The notes: generated by a model not told the origin, from the letters alone. 64,000 bases of DNA from Bradyrhizobium sp. Tv2a-2 (GCF_000472425.1 NZ_AXAI01000004.1:310001-374000), one strand, 5' to 3'. Shown: positions 29,185-38,704, numbered from the stretch's first letter. Numbers and translations are program-made.

Positions 29185-30016
29185 TGCCGCCGCCAACGCC
29201 TTCGCGCTCGATCATGACGGATGCCGCGACCTTCTCGGCCGCGCGCTTGGAGCTGCCGATTCCCTCGGCCGGCGCGAGCCCAGGCAGGTCCACAGCAACG
29301 CGGAACTGCGGATCGTGATGGGGACCGGTGCGCTCGACTTCACGATAGACGGGGGTCGGCAGGCCCTTGCCTTGCGCCCATTCCTGCAGGACCGTCTTGG
29401 GATCGCGCAACGGCCGTCGCGGCTTCTGCATCCGCTCGGTCCAGTTGCGCGCAACAAAGTCGGCGGCCGCAACATAACCGCCATCGAGATAGATCGCGCC
29501 GATCACGGCCTCGCAGACGTCGCCGAGCACGGATTTGCGCAACCTCGCGCCCGCACTCGCGCCGACGGCGCCGAGCTTGATGTCGTCGGCCAGCCCAAGC
29601 AGGCGCGCAACGTCGGCGCAGCTCTCCTTGCGCACGAGCTCGGCGAGACGCTTGGACAATTCGCCCTCGTCCGCATTGGGAAAGGCGCGGTAGAGCATGT
29701 CGGAGACGATGAGCCCGAGCACGTGGTCGCCAAGAAACTCCAGGCGCTGGTAGCTGTCGGCACGCTTGCGCTGCGGCTTCAAGGCCGAGACATGGGTGAA
29801 GGCGGTGATCAGGAGGTTCGGGTCGCTGAAGCTGTGGCCGATCCGCGCCTCGATTTCGGCATGCGCGGACTTCGCTGCCGCCTTGCTCGCCTGCCCCTTG
29901 GCGCGGGGCTTGCTGCGCCTCTTCTTCGCCACCTTGCCTTCGGGCACGGCCTCGGGCCCTTCGCTCAAGGCGGGAGCGATCGAGGCGGTGTTGATGTCAG
30001 GCGTGTCGTCGGTCAT
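29174..30016 (-). CDS. rnc: ribonuclease III
   Basis: 280 residues. It cleaves double-stranded RNA in rRNA maturation and regulation. After an unusually long Lys/Arg/Ala-rich leader (residues 30-50, KKRRSKPRAK), the RNase III signature is RLEFLGDHVLGL, the second metal site is in GDVCEAVIGAIYLDGG, and the C-terminal double-stranded-RNA-binding domain ends in GIGSSKRAAEKVAASV. The ATG at 30016 overlaps the lepB stop (ATGA); a start at 30067 would lie deep inside lepB. Coupled with lepB and era. Confidence 0.96.
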   Translation of the reverse strand: MTDDTPDINTASIAPALSEGPEAVPEGKVAKKRRSKPRAKGQASKAAAKSAHAEIEARIGHSFSDPNLLITAFTHVSALKPQRKRADSYQRLEFLGDHVLGLIVSDMLYRAFPNADEGELSKRLAELVRKESCADVARLLGLADDIKLGAVGASAGARLRKSVLGDVCEAVIGAIYLDGGYVAAADFVARNWTERMQKPRRPLRDPKTVLQEWAQGKGLPTPVYREVERTGPHHDPQFRVAVDLPGLAPAEGIGSSKRAAEKVAASVMIEREGVGGGNDG

Positions 30017-30771
30017 CGCACGATTTTGAACAGACGATTCCAGCGGACGGTCCACGGCCAGCGCCAAAACATCCAGGCATGCTCGTTTTCAGACACCGAG
30101 AAGAAGATCATCTGGGCGCGGCCGACGATGTTTTCGAGCGGGACGTAGCCAACTGCCGACAGCACGCGGCTGTCGGTCGAATTGTCGCGGTTGTCGCCCA
30201 TCATGAAGAAGTGACCGGGCGGCACCGTGTAGATATTGGTGTTGTCGTAGAAACCGTTGTCGACGCAGTCGAGCGTCTCGTAGCTTACCCCATTCGGCAG
30301 CGTCTCCTTCCAGCGTTTGACCCGCGCGGTCGCTTCCGAGCCGCAAGGGTCCTCGCCGATGAAGTCGCTCAGGCGCTCGCGCTGGATCGGCTGATCGTTG
30401 ATGTAGAGCAGCCCTTCCTTCACCTGGATACGGTCGCCGGGCAGCCCGATCACACGCTTGATGAAGTCGGTGGAGTCGTCCTTCGGCAGCCGAAACACCA
30501 CGACGTCGCCGCGGTTGGGCTCGGAGCCGAAGATGCGGCCGGTGAACAAGGGCGGCGACAGCGGGATCGAATAATGGCTGTAGCCGTAAGAATATTTGGA
30601 GACGAACAGATAGTCACCGACCAGCAGCGTCGCCTTCATCGATCCCGAGGGGATGTTGAACGGCTGGAACAGGAAGGTACGGATGACAAGCGCGATCAGG
30701 AGAGCGTGAATGATGACGCGGATGGTTTCGCCTAGGCCGCTCTCAGTTTTGGTCGGAGATGTCACGCTCAT
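30013..30771 (-). CDS. lepB: signal peptidase I
   Basis: 252 residues. Removes signal peptides in the inner membrane. One N-terminal membrane helix (IRVIIHALLIALVIRTFLFQ) leads into the catalytic serine motif PSGSMKATLLVGDYLFVSKY. The general-base lysine is in DFIKRVIGLPGD and the box E motif is MGDNRDNSTDSR. It is the first gene of lepB-rnc-era; 255 bases without a gene lie upstream and must hold its promoter. Confidence 0.96.
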   Translation of the reverse strand: MSVTSPTKTESGLGETIRVIIHALLIALVIRTFLFQPFNIPSGSMKATLLVGDYLFVSKYSYGYSHYSIPLSPPLFTGRIFGSEPNRGDVVVFRLPKDDSTDFIKRVIGLPGDRIQVKEGLLYINDQPIQRERLSDFIGEDPCGSEATARVKRWKETLPNGVSYETLDCVDNGFYDNTNIYTVPPGHFFMMGDNRDNSTDSRVLSAVGYVPLENIVGRAQMIFFSVSENEHAWMFWRWPWTVRWNRLFKIVR

Positions 30772-31026
30772 CGCATCCTGATTCCGTCGCAGCCCACCGC
30801 CGCTCGCGGTAGCAGAAAATCCCCACGCGAACAGCGCTTCGCCTCGCGTTCATGAGGAATTGGTTCTGGTTTTTTGATAGTGAGGGCCAATTCCGGCGCA
30901 AACCCGAATTCGCCCACGTTGGAGTACCGGTTTTAGACGGTTGCGCGCTGCTTCGCAATCAACAGCCGCACTAGAAACTTACAAGCAATTGGAATTGTTT
31001 GACTTTTTGTTTTTGACGGCTTTTGG

Positions 31027-31446
31027 CTAGGACGGCGCGGCGGCCGCGGCCGAAATGACCACAAAGGCCTGGGCCAAAGGCCAGTCGTCAGTAATGGAGA
31101 GGTCGATCCGTGCCTGAAGGCCGGGCGGCGTCAGCTTCTCAAGCCGCGCCAGCGCCCCGCCGGTCAGGCGCATGGTTGGGCGCCCGCCCGGCAGGTTGAC
31201 GACTCCCATGTCGCGCCACCAGACGCCGAGCCGGATGCCGGTGCCGAGCGCCTTGGAACAGGCCTCCTTCGCGGCGAATCGCTTGGCGTAGGTCGCGACC
31301 AGCATCTTCTCGTTCTTGGCCCGGCGCGCGGCCTTGGCGCGCTCCTCGGCAGTGAAGATGCGCTCCAGGAAGCGGTCGCCATGGCGCTCGATGACCTGGG
31401 CGACGCGGCGGATGTCGATCAGGTCGGAACCGATGCCGATGATCAT
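31027..31446 (-). CDS. acpS: holo-[acyl-carrier-protein] synthase
   Basis: 139 residues. Transfers phosphopantetheine from CoA to acyl carrier protein. Signature motifs are [13 protein letters not shown] at the N-terminus and [14 protein letters not shown] (Mg-binding E and K). The ATG at 31446 overlaps the pdxJ stop (ATGA), so the two are translationally coupled. The gene order pdxJ-acpS-lepB-rnc-era is typical of rhizobia. Confidence 0.95.
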   Translation of the reverse strand: MIIGIGSDLIDIRRVAQVIERHGDRFLERIFTAEERAKAARRAKNEKMLVATYAKRFAAKEACSKALGTGIRLGVWWRDMGVVNLPGGRPTMRLTGGALARLEKLTPPGLQARIDLSITDDWPLAQAFVVISAAAAAPS

Positions 31447-32207
31447 GCCCTGCTCCGCCCCCGGTTCATCGCAGCGCGCATGGCCTTCACCGTCTCGGCC
31501 AGGCCGACGAAGATGGCCTCGCCGATCATGAAATAGCCGATGTTGAGTTCGGCAAGCTCCGGCAGTGCGGAGATCGTCTCGGCGGTCGCATAATCCAGCC
31601 CGTGTCCGGCATGGACCTCCAGTCCGGCCGCTTTGGCAAGCCTGGCGCCGGTCACGATCCGCTGCCACTCGGCCTCGGCCTTCTCGGCATGGCCATCGAC
31701 GACGGCATCACACCAAGCCCCGGTGTGCAGTTCCACCACCGGCGCGCGCAGCTTCGCCGCCATCTCGATCTGCCTGACGTCGGCGGCGATGAACAGCGAC
31801 ACCCTGATGCCGCCGTCGGTCAGTTTGGCGATGAAGGGGGCGAGCGCATTGTGCTGGCCGACCACGTCGAGCCCGCCCTCGGTGGTCAGTTCCTCGCGCC
31901 GCTCCGGCACCAGGCAGACCGCATGCGGCCTGGTCGCGAGCGAGATCCGCAGCATGTCCTCGGTCGCCGCCATCTCGAAATTCAGCGGCTTTGAAATCTC
32001 CGCCTTCAGCCGCGCCATGTCGGCATCGCGGATATGGCGGCGGTCTTCGCGCAGATGCGCAGTGATGCCGTCGGCGCCCGCCTCGATCGCAAGCAACGCG
32101 GCGCGGACCGGATCGGGCCGCGCGCCGCTCCGCGCGTTACGCAAGGTCGCGACATGATCGACATTGACGCCAAGGCGCAGCGGGGAAGCGGGCATATTGG
32201 CACTCAC
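31443..32207 (-). CDS. pdxJ: pyridoxine 5'-phosphate synthase
   Basis: 254 residues, TIM barrel. Condenses 1-deoxyxylulose 5-phosphate with aminoacetone 3-phosphate to pyridoxine phosphate (vitamin B6). Motifs: [17 protein letters not shown] (catalytic His and Arg near the N-terminus), [12 protein letters not shown] (catalytic His), LTTEGGLDV (Glu), and HAGHGLDY for phosphate binding. It lies 16 bases after rsh on the same strand and overlaps acpS. Confidence 0.96.
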   Translation of the reverse strand: MSANMPASPLRLGVNVDHVATLRNARSGARPDPVRAALLAIEAGADGITAHLREDRRHIRDADMARLKAEISKPLNFEMAATEDMLRISLATRPHAVCLVPERREELTTEGGLDVVGQHNALAPFIAKLTDGGIRVSLFIAADVRQIEMAAKLRAPVVELHTGAWCDAVVDGHAEKAEAEWQRIVTGARLAKAAGLEVHAGHGLDYATAETISALPELAELNIGYFMIGEAIFVGLAETVKAMRAAMNRGRSRA

Positions 32208-32223
32208 AAGAATTCTAAAAGAA

Positions 32224-34503
32224 CTAACCGTTCACGCGCTCCACCCGGGCGACCACGGATTTGGCGCGCAGCTGCGCGATAATAGCGCTGAGATGCTTGA
32301 GGTCATAGACCTCCAGATCGATGGTCAGCTCCGTGAAGTCAGGCGAACGGCGGTGCATGCTGATATTGTCGATATTGCCGTCGTGCTCGGCAATCACGGT
32401 CGCCACCTGGGCAAGGCTGCCGGGCTCGTTGACGTTCTGAATGAGAATGCGCGCCGGAAAGCGCTGCGGCGTGGAGTCGTCGACATCCCAGCGTACGTCG
32501 AGCCAGCGCTCCGGTTCCTCCTCGAAATCCTTCAGGGCCGGGGACTGGATCGGATAGATCGTGATGCCCTCCCCTGGCGTGACGATGCCGACGATGCGGT
32601 CGCCCGGCACCGCGCCCCCATTGGGCGCGAACTTCACCGGCAGGTCGGAATTGATGCCGCGGATCGGGATCGCCGACGGGCTACGGTGCGGATCCGCAGG
32701 CGATTTAATTGAAAGGCTCTTCTTGCCGCCATAGCGAGCGCCGCGCTCTTCCTTGTAGTCGGGATACATCGCCCGGGCGACGTTGGAGGCCTTCATCTCG
32801 CCGCGACCGACAGCGGCCATTACGTCGTCGATCGAGTTCCGCGCTAGGCGCGGCAGCGCCCCCTTCAGCTTGTCGTCGGCATATTCCAGCTTGGCGCGCT
32901 CGAACAGGCGCTCGACGATGCGCCGGCCGAGGCCGGCATATTGATCGCGCACCGCCGTGCGGGTGGCACGGCGGATCGCCGCGCGCGCCTTGCCGGTGCG
33001 TGCGAGCGCTTCCCAGGCCGAGGGCGGCGCGGATTGCGCCTCCGAGGTCATGACCTCGACTTCGTCGCCGTTCTGCAACTCGGACGACAATGGCGCGAAC
33101 TTGCCGTTGATCTTGCAGCCCACCGCGCTGTTGCCGACATCGGTATGCACGGCATAGGCAAAGTCGATCACATTGGCGTGCCGCGGTAGCGCGATCAGCT
33201 TGCCCTTCGGGGTGAAGCAGAACACCTGGTCGTGGAACAGCTCGAGCTTGGTGTGCTCCAGAAACTCTTCCGGATTGGCGCCTTCGGAGAGGATGGCGAT
33301 GGTTGAGCGCAGCCAGGCAAATGCATTGGATTCGTGCTTCAACCGCTCGTTCGGCGAGCCGGCCCCGTCCTTGTAAAGCACATGCGCGGCGATACCGAAT
33401 TCGGCGATGCGGTGCATCTCCTCGGTGCGGATCTGGAGTTCAACGCGCTGGTTGCCGGGGCCGATCACGGTGGTGTGGATCGAGCGATAATCGTTCTGCT
33501 TGGGCGTCGAGATGTAATCCTTGAAACGCCCCGGCACGACCGGCCAGGTGGTATGCACGATGCCGAGCGCGCGATAGCAGGCCTCCACATCGCTGACGAT
33601 GACACGGAATGCAAAGATGTCGGACAACTGCTCGAAGCCGACCGATTTGCGCTCCATCTTTGTCCAGATCGAGAACGGCTTCTTGCGTCTTCCATAGACC
33701 TTCGCGCTCAGCCCGTTCTTGCGCAGATTGGTGGTGAGCTGGGTCTCGATCTCGCCGATCAGGTTGCGGTTGCGCTCGGCCAGCGCATCGAGGCGCTGCT
33801 TCACCACCGCATGAGCCTCGGGATCGAGAGTGCGGAACGACAGGTCCTCGAGCTCCTCGCGCAGTTCCTGCATGCCCATGCGACCGGCGAGCGGGGCGTA
33901 GATGTCGAGCGTCTCCTCGGCGATGCGCTTGCGCGACTCCGGCGGCACGAATTCCAGCGTGCGCATGTTGTGCAGGCGGTCGGCGAGCTTGACCAGAAGC
34001 ACGCGCACGTCGTCGGAGATCGCGAGCAGGAGCTTGCGCAGGTTTTCCGCCTGCTTGGCCTCCCGCGACACCAGCTCCAGCCGCTTCAGCTTGGTAAGGC
34101 CCTCGACCAGGGCGCCGATCTCGGCGCCGAATATCTGGTCGATCTCGGCGCGCGTCGCTTCGGTATCCTCGATGGTATCGTGCAGCAGCGCCGCCACGAT
34201 GGTGGCGTCGTCGAGCTTCAAATCGGTGAGGATGGCGGCGACTTCGAGCGGATGGGAAAAATAGGGATCGCCGGAGGCGCGGGTCTGCGAGCCGTGCGCC
34301 TTCATGGCGTAGACATAGGCGCGGTTGAGCAGATCCTCGTTTGTATCGGGGTTGTAGGAACGGACCCGCTCGACCAGATCATATTGGCGCATCATGCGCG
34401 CCCGCGACGCCTTGGGCGACGCCCTCACGGGCGACGACGGGGCCGCAGCAACCGATTCGGTTGCAGCCTGCATCTGGGGAGGGCTCTGGCGCCGATACGC
34501 CAT
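32224..34503 (-). CDS. rsh: bifunctional (p)ppGpp synthetase/hydrolase Rsh
   Basis: 759 residues. Makes and degrades the stringent-response alarmone. The HD hydrolase domain is intact ([18 protein letters not shown]), so the enzyme is bifunctional. The synthetase domain ([19 protein letters not shown]) is also complete. A TGS domain and a C-terminal ACT domain complete the long RelA/SpoT form. The single such gene is the rule in alphaproteobacteria. Its leader is rich in Ser/Ala/Gln. It is downstream of rpoZ, separated by a terminator-like hairpin. Confidence 0.95.
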   Translation of the reverse strand: MAYRRQSPPQMQAATESVAAAPSSPVRASPKASRARMMRQYDLVERVRSYNPDTNEDLLNRAYVYAMKAHGSQTRASGDPYFSHPLEVAAILTDLKLDDATIVAALLHDTIEDTEATRAEIDQIFGAEIGALVEGLTKLKRLELVSREAKQAENLRKLLLAISDDVRVLLVKLADRLHNMRTLEFVPPESRKRIAEETLDIYAPLAGRMGMQELREELEDLSFRTLDPEAHAVVKQRLDALAERNRNLIGEIETQLTTNLRKNGLSAKVYGRRKKPFSIWTKMERKSVGFEQLSDIFAFRVIVSDVEACYRALGIVHTTWPVVPGRFKDYISTPKQNDYRSIHTTVIGPGNQRVELQIRTEEMHRIAEFGIAAHVLYKDGAGSPNERLKHESNAFAWLRSTIAILSEGANPEEFLEHTKLELFHDQVFCFTPKGKLIALPRHANVIDFAYAVHTDVGNSAVGCKINGKFAPLSSELQNGDEVEVMTSEAQSAPPSAWEALARTGKARAAIRRATRTAVRDQYAGLGRRIVERLFERAKLEYADDKLKGALPRLARNSIDDVMAAVGRGEMKASNVARAMYPDYKEERGARYGGKKSLSIKSPADPHRSPSAIPIRGINSDLPVKFAPNGGAVPGDRIVGIVTPGEGITIYPIQSPALKDFEEEPERWLDVRWDVDDSTPQRFPARILIQNVNEPGSLAQVATVIAEHDGNIDNISMHRRSPDFTELTIDLEVYDLKHLSAIIAQLRAKSVVARVERVNG

Positions 34504-34680
34504 CGAAAAACCGCCTCTTGACCATGTCGCGGGACCTCCTGAGACGGCGGCCCTGCTCGTTTTCGCCTCCAGTGTAACGCCGAACAGCCTGTCCGCCGAT
34601 CAAATCGGGGACAGATAAGACTGCCGATGTCCGGGAGCCGTGAAGGCTCTATGGTAACCACGAAAAGGTCAACAAAAGCA

Positions 34681-34706
34681 AAGGCCCGGATGGACATCCG
34701 GGCCTT
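34681..34706. terminator. rho-independent terminator after rpoZ
   Basis: AAGGCCCGGATG-GA-CATCCGGGCCTT is a perfect 12-bp stem. On the minus strand, downstream of rpoZ (stop at 34798), it is followed by a T-rich tract (TTTGCTTTTGTT). On the plus strand it is followed by AAATTTTAG. It separates rpoZ from rsh, which then needs its own promoter within 34504-34680. Confidence 0.8.
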
Positions 34707-34797
34707 AAATTTTAGCGCCATGTTGCAGCGCGTGTCGCGGCTTCCAAGAACTGCCGAGCCGTTAGGCCGTAACAGGACGAAACAAAACGGGCCTTGC

Positions 34798-35190
34798 CTA
34801 TTCGTCCTCTTCCGGCTGCTCTTCCGGCGGCGCCAGGCCTTCCAGACCTTTGAGGAGTTCCTCTTCCGTCATGCGCTCAACCGCCACCTCGGTATCGTCT
34901 GCATCGACGCTGGCGCCGGCCGAGCCGATCAGTGGAACGGTGTCAGGCTCCGGTTCGTCAACCTCGACGAATTTCTGCAGGGAATGCACCAGTTCCTCGC
35001 GCAAATCTTCCGGCGAGATGGTAGCGTCTGCGATCTCGCGCAGCGATACTACAGGGTTCTTGTCGTTATCTCGGTCAACTGTTAGTTGTGAGCCGGACGA
35101 GATCATGCGGGCCCGGTGGGCCGCCAGCAGGACCAGGTCGAACCGGTTGTCCACTTTGTCGATGCAATCTTCGACCGTGACGCGCGCCAT
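34798..35190 (-). CDS. rpoZ: RNA polymerase omega subunit
   Basis: 130 residues. Small stabilising subunit of RNA polymerase. The family core is clear: [20 protein letters not shown], then [28 protein letters not shown] and an acidic C-terminal tail typical of alphaproteobacteria. I chose the ATG at 35190; the frame is open to 35268, but that leader is not family-like. Upstream of rsh, as is usual. Confidence 0.95.
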   Translation of the reverse strand: MARVTVEDCIDKVDNRFDLVLLAAHRARMISSGSQLTVDRDNDKNPVVSLREIADATISPEDLREELVHSLQKFVEVDEPEPDTVPLIGSAGASVDADDTEVAVERMTEEELLKGLEGLAPPEEQPEEDE

Positions 35191-35579
35191 CGCTTGTCGC
35201 TCCGTTGTTTTGAGGGCCCAAAATGCGGATTTTGTCGGGTAGTTATAGAGGCTGGTGCCAGTTCGCAAGACAAATTTGTGATTTGGCCCCTGCCGGCCGG
35301 TTTGCTAACCCCATATGTAGACGCTCGAGACGCAAAGTGCGAAGGCCGCGTTTGGCGGATTCGGACAAAAAAGCGCTTTCTTGCGTCGTCATAAACATAC
35401 CCTTATTGCCCCCACCCCGCCGGATGTGCGGTAATCTTACCGGAATGACCGCTAGGTGTCGGCAGTATAAGTCTTGGCATGATGAGTCTCGGCAGTACCC
35501 GGTCTTGGCAGTGCTTTGAAAAGCGCGGTCGCTGCCATCGCGCCAAAAATGGATACCAACTCAAGCGAGTAACCCACTG
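35191..35579. promoter_or_regulatory. divergent promoter region of rpoZ and the NYN gene
   Basis: About 390 bases without a gene. It must carry both promoters. Its right half contains a block of four 15-16-base iterations (35456-35518, listed separately). No other element is recognised. Confidence 0.5.
35456..35518. repeat. four tandem 15-16-base iterations upstream of the NYN gene
   Basis: Units start at 35456, 35471, 35486 and 35502 and share the pattern GTSTYGGCAKKAT..: GTGTCGGCAGTATAA, GTCTTGGCATGATGA, GTCTCGGCAGTACCCG and GTCTTGGCAGTGCTTTG. They end about 60 bases before the ATG of the NYN gene. Such iterons may be a regulator's binding array, or a recent expansion without function. Confidence 0.6.
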
Positions 35580-36212
35580 ATGTCATCTTCTACCAATAAG
35601 ATCGCGCTCTTTATCGACGGCGCCAATCTTTACGCGACGGCCAAGACGCTCGGTTTCGACATTGACTACAAGCGCCTGCTCAAGGAATTCCAGGGCCGCG
35701 GCAATCTGGTGCGGGCGTTCTACTACACGGCGATCATCGAAGATCAGGAATACTCCTCGATCCGCCCCCTGATCGATTGGCTCGACTATAACGGCTACAC
35801 CGTCGTCACCAAGGCGACCAAGGAGTTCATCGACGCCTCGGGCCGCCGCAAGGTCAAGGGTAACATGGACATCGAGCTCGCGGTCGATGCCATGGAACTC
35901 GCCGAGCATATCGACCAGATGGTGCTGTTCTCCGGCGACGGCGATTTCCGTTCGCTGGTCGAAGCCGTGCAGCGCCGCGGCGTGCGGGTGACGGTCATCT
36001 CGACCATCTCCAGCCAGCCGCCGATGATCGCCGACGAGCTGCGCCGTCAGGCCGACGTCTTTACCGATCTCGTGGAGCTGCAGTCGAAGCTCGGCCGCGA
36101 TCCGTCCGAGCGTCCGGCGCCGCGCGAGCCACGCCATCATGCGCCGCAATTCCTGCAGCGCGCGACGACCGTGGCGCCTCGGGGCGGTGCCGATGAAGAC
36201 TTCGACGATTGA
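35580..36212 (+). CDS. NYN-domain (LabA/DUF88) protein, putative RNase
   Basis: 210 residues. PIN-like fold of the NYN/LabA family. Conserved acidic residues are in ALFIDGANLYATAKTLGFDI, GNMDIELAVDAMELA and LFSGDGDFRSLVEAVQRRG, the expected metal-binding set. NYN proteins are probable ribonucleases. The C-terminal 30 residues are rich in Pro/Arg/His and look disordered. Overlaps the next gene by 20 bases, which suggests co-translation with a DNA-repair glycosylase. Confidence 0.88.
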   Translation: MSSSTNKIALFIDGANLYATAKTLGFDIDYKRLLKEFQGRGNLVRAFYYTAIIEDQEYSSIRPLIDWLDYNGYTVVTKATKEFIDASGRRKVKGNMDIELAVDAMELAEHIDQMVLFSGDGDFRSLVEAVQRRGVRVTVISTISSQPPMIADELRRQADVFTDLVELQSKLGRDPSERPAPREPRHHAPQFLQRATTVAPRGGADEDFDD

Positions 36213-36882
36213 GAAGCGACAGGCGAACGGCCAGATCCCGCCTGCCACGTTGCTCTCGACCGAGCCCGATCGCAACTGCCAGCTGTGCCCGCGGCTGGCC
36301 GATTTCCGTGCGCAGGCGCGCGCGAAGGAGCCGGCCTGGTACAACGCCCCGGTGTCGTCCTTTGGCGATCCGCAGGCGCGACTTCTGATCGTCGGCCTTG
36401 CGCCGGGCATGCAGGGCGCGAATCGCACGGGACGGCCGTTCACCGGCGACTATGCCGGCGACCTGCTCTATGCGACGCTGCTGAGTTACGGATTTGCGCG
36501 CGGCAGTTACGAGGCGCGCCCCGATGACGGGATGACGCTGGTCGACTGCCTGATCAGCAACGCGGTGCGTTGCGTGCCGCCGCAGAACAAGCCGCTGCCG
36601 GCGGAGATCAACACCTGCCGCAGCTTCCTGGGACTGACTATCGAAGCCCTGCCCCGAGTGCGCGCGATCGTGGCGCTCGGGCGCATCGCGCATGAGACGG
36701 TTGCGAAGGTCCTGAAGCTGCGCGGCTCGACGGTGCCCTTTGGGCATGGCGCCGTGCACCAGGCCGGCCGCTTCAAACTTTACGACAGCTATCACTGCTC
36801 GCGCTACAACACGAATACGGGTGTGCTGACACCGGAAATGTTCCGCAGCGTGTTTGCGAAGGTGAAGGCGGATCTGGATTAG
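36193..36882 (+). CDS. uracil-DNA glycosylase, family 5-type (Fe-S)
   Basis: 229 residues. Removes uracil and other deaminated bases from DNA. The iron-sulfur cysteines start with DRNCQLCPRLADF. Motif A is LAPGMQGANRTGRPFTGDYA, and motif B is seen as SYHCSRYNTNTGVLT, the C-terminal histidine motif that marks family 5 (UdgB). The ATG at 36193 lies inside the end of the NYN gene, so the two are overlapping and probably coupled. Confidence 0.85.
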   Translation: MKTSTIEKRQANGQIPPATLLSTEPDRNCQLCPRLADFRAQARAKEPAWYNAPVSSFGDPQARLLIVGLAPGMQGANRTGRPFTGDYAGDLLYATLLSYGFARGSYEARPDDGMTLVDCLISNAVRCVPPQNKPLPAEINTCRSFLGLTIEALPRVRAIVALGRIAHETVAKVLKLRGSTVPFGHGAVHQAGRFKLYDSYHCSRYNTNTGVLTPEMFRSVFAKVKADLD

Positions 36883-37298
36883 CCCTGAAGCAGCTGCTCC
36901 TCACCTCGCGTTCCTCCCGCTCGTCCAGCCACAAGTCGGACCATGTGTGAGCGAGGCTGCTAGTGCAAGCTTCGGCATAAGAACTCCATGGCTGTCGTGA
37001 TGGTCGACAAAGGGACCAAGGCGAAGAAACAATCTCCAACCAGCTCGTGAATTACGCAAACGGCCGCAGGCATCGGCGAATGTCGATTTCACCGGCAAGT
37101 GCGGCCCATGTCATTTGCAACCAAATAATGCCGGATCGGCGGTGTTCCGCCGTGCTAACCGCACCGGGCTACAGCGGCCAGCGGACCTTGTTTCCGATCT
37201 CAATGCTTGGGGACGATCGCGGGATGCCGACAGCGCAGGAAGAGCTCGAGAGGCTCAATCCCGCAGGCACCGTACGTGCGCCGGCGGTACTGGCGGCG
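36883..37298. other. intergenic stretch with a possible cytochrome c remnant
   Basis: 416 bases without a convincing gene. One plus-strand frame around 37075-37180 reads ANVDFTGKCGPCHLQPNN; the CxxCH at 37100-37114 is the haem-attachment motif of c-type cytochromes. No start, signal peptide or further domain is seen, so it is at most a remnant and may be chance. Confidence 0.35.
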
Positions 37299-38294
37299 TC
37301 AGACCGTCCCGTGAGCATCGGGGTTGAATTGCTCCGATACCGGTTCGGATCGACTCTGGCCGTGCGGCGTCTGGAGGGCACCCAAAAGATTTTTTAAGTT
37401 AACGTAGAGTTCTTTTGCGGTAAGGCTCACATCAATATTTTTGTTGCGGGCATTGAGGAAACCGCTGCCTATGCTGATTCCTGTCCCGACGACCTGGGTA
37501 ATGGTTGGCCCGGGTCCCGGAACTCGCGTCGATGCAGCAGCTCCAACGGATTTTAGAATACTGCCGATTATCTCCCCGACGCGGACCTGTTGATCAGGTG
37601 TAAGCTTCTTGCCTGCTTTGATTAAGTGATAGGCCTGCTTCAACGCATTCAGTGCTTCTGTGAAAGACCAGAGACCCGAAGATGCCTTACCGGCCGCGAC
37701 ATGTCCGCTGAAACCAGCAATGCCGGCTATTCCCGAAGCTACGTTTCCGATCCCCCTCACAAACTGTACACCCGCATCGAGAAGCTCCTCGGTCTGCTGA
37801 AGAGAGCCCGATTGCAGAAGCTTCGTGACTTTCTGGGCTTGCGATGCACCTCCTACCGCAAACAGGCTCTCACCGACTATTCCCACTTGGTCAACGCCGG
37901 CAAGGGTCGCCACTTCAGCTAAAAGGTTGCTTAATTCACTCCCTATCTTTCCGTCGAACAGGTTAAAGCTGGCTGGTTTCGGATCCCCGGCACCGTCGCC
38001 CACTGGCGTGGGGATCCTGCGCAGAGGTTCGAGCCGAATATTTTGCGAAGCGTTTACATCCGGGTCGAGCGGGTTGGCAATTTCCGCCGGAAGGGTCTCT
38101 GGTTCGAGCGCAGCTTCTTCCGGCTGGACAGTTGCAGCTTCTTCCGGATGGACGGTTTTTGAGCCATCCGCCAACTGCCGTTGCCACGCCTGAGCCTCTT
38201 CGGCTGCATCTGAGGCAAGGGCAGGATCGAGACCGCCCAGCTCCGGATCAGCGTTTCCAATAGTCTCGACACTCGGGCGGATCGAACCTACCAT
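37299..38294 (-). CDS. 331-residue orphan protein with hydrophobic/glycine-rich core
   Basis: I do not recognise a family. Residues 1-125 are acidic and low-complexity and include a repeat (TVHPEEAA, TVQPEEAA). Residues 135-250 are helical and Gly/Ala-rich, with weakly hydrophobic stretches (VRGIGNVASGIAGIAGFSG) that could insert in membranes. The C-terminal part is more ordinary (VSLTAKELYVNLKNLLGAL). No signal peptide. Codons and the surrounding DNA are AT-richer than the neighbours, which suggests transfer. Secreted effector or toxin is a possibility but no export signal or tts-box was seen. Confidence 0.6.
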   Translation of the reverse strand: MVGSIRPSVETIGNADPELGGLDPALASDAAEEAQAWQRQLADGSKTVHPEEAATVQPEEAALEPETLPAEIANPLDPDVNASQNIRLEPLRRIPTPVGDGAGDPKPASFNLFDGKIGSELSNLLAEVATLAGVDQVGIVGESLFAVGGASQAQKVTKLLQSGSLQQTEELLDAGVQFVRGIGNVASGIAGIAGFSGHVAAGKASSGLWSFTEALNALKQAYHLIKAGKKLTPDQQVRVGEIIGSILKSVGAAASTRVPGPGPTITQVVGTGISIGSGFLNARNKNIDVSLTAKELYVNLKNLLGALQTPHGQSRSEPVSEQFNPDAHGTV

Positions 38295-38603
38295 CGGCTA
38301 ACCTCAGGGGCACATTCAAGGTACTGCCGATCGTATCCGAACGAAAAAGAAAAGGTATCTGAAAGGTATAAGTACGCTTGCGAAGTGTTGCATCCGTAAG
38401 CAATCTGCGATGATAGCGCGCCCTGCGATGATAGCGCGCCGGCCGATCACAGCCACGACGACGAACGATGCTCGGCGAGCTCAATCTCATTCAGTTGCAG
38501 CGGAGCGAAGCGTCGACCCATGAGCCAATCCTCTCCAAAATGAGAAGATTCCGCTATCATCGAGTCGATTTGGAGTCCGCCAAACTTCAGACTCGGGACA
38601 CAA
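38295..38603. other. intergenic, AT-richer, with short tandem repeats
   Basis: About 310 bases upstream of the orphan gene. It holds two GAAAGGTAT-like copies near 38350-38370 and the 18-base-period tandem repeat at 38406-38440. No gene is seen. The promoter of the orphan gene should be here. Confidence 0.5.
38406..38440. repeat. 17-base direct tandem repeat
   Basis: TGCGATGATAGCGCGCC occurs twice (38406-38422 and 38424-38440), separated by one base. It lies about 110-145 bases upstream of the orphan gene's start on the minus strand. Confidence 0.8.
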
Positions 38604-38704
38604 GAGCATTTCCGGTTCTGATTGAATCAGAACCGGAGCTCTAGATTCTTGTTTTGACGCGTTTTCTTCACGCGAACCGGTGTCCACTTCGCTCGAAAAC
38701 GCTC
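38604..38704. repeat. rhizobial intergenic mosaic/palindromic element (RIME-like)
   Basis: The left part is a perfect 12-bp palindrome, CCGGTTCTGATT-G-AATCAGAACCGG (38612-38636). The right part (38645-38704) reads GACGCG-TTTTCTTCACGCGAACC ... GCTCGAAAACGCTC. This composition and layout are those of palindromic elements repeated hundreds of times in rhizobial intergenic regions. It abuts the stop of the peroxiredoxin gene and may act as its terminator. Confidence 0.65.

Noticed and set aside
33334..34521. 395-codon plus-strand open frame
   Set aside because: Antisense to rsh; shadow frame.
37100..37114. CxxCH haem motif in the intergenic DNA
   Set aside because: One motif in an open stretch without start, signal peptide or second domain may be chance; only noted as a possible remnant.
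38295..38603. tts-box upstream of the orphan gene
   Set aside because: I searched by eye for the type III secretion promoter pattern on the minus strand and found no good match, so a type III effector is not claimed.
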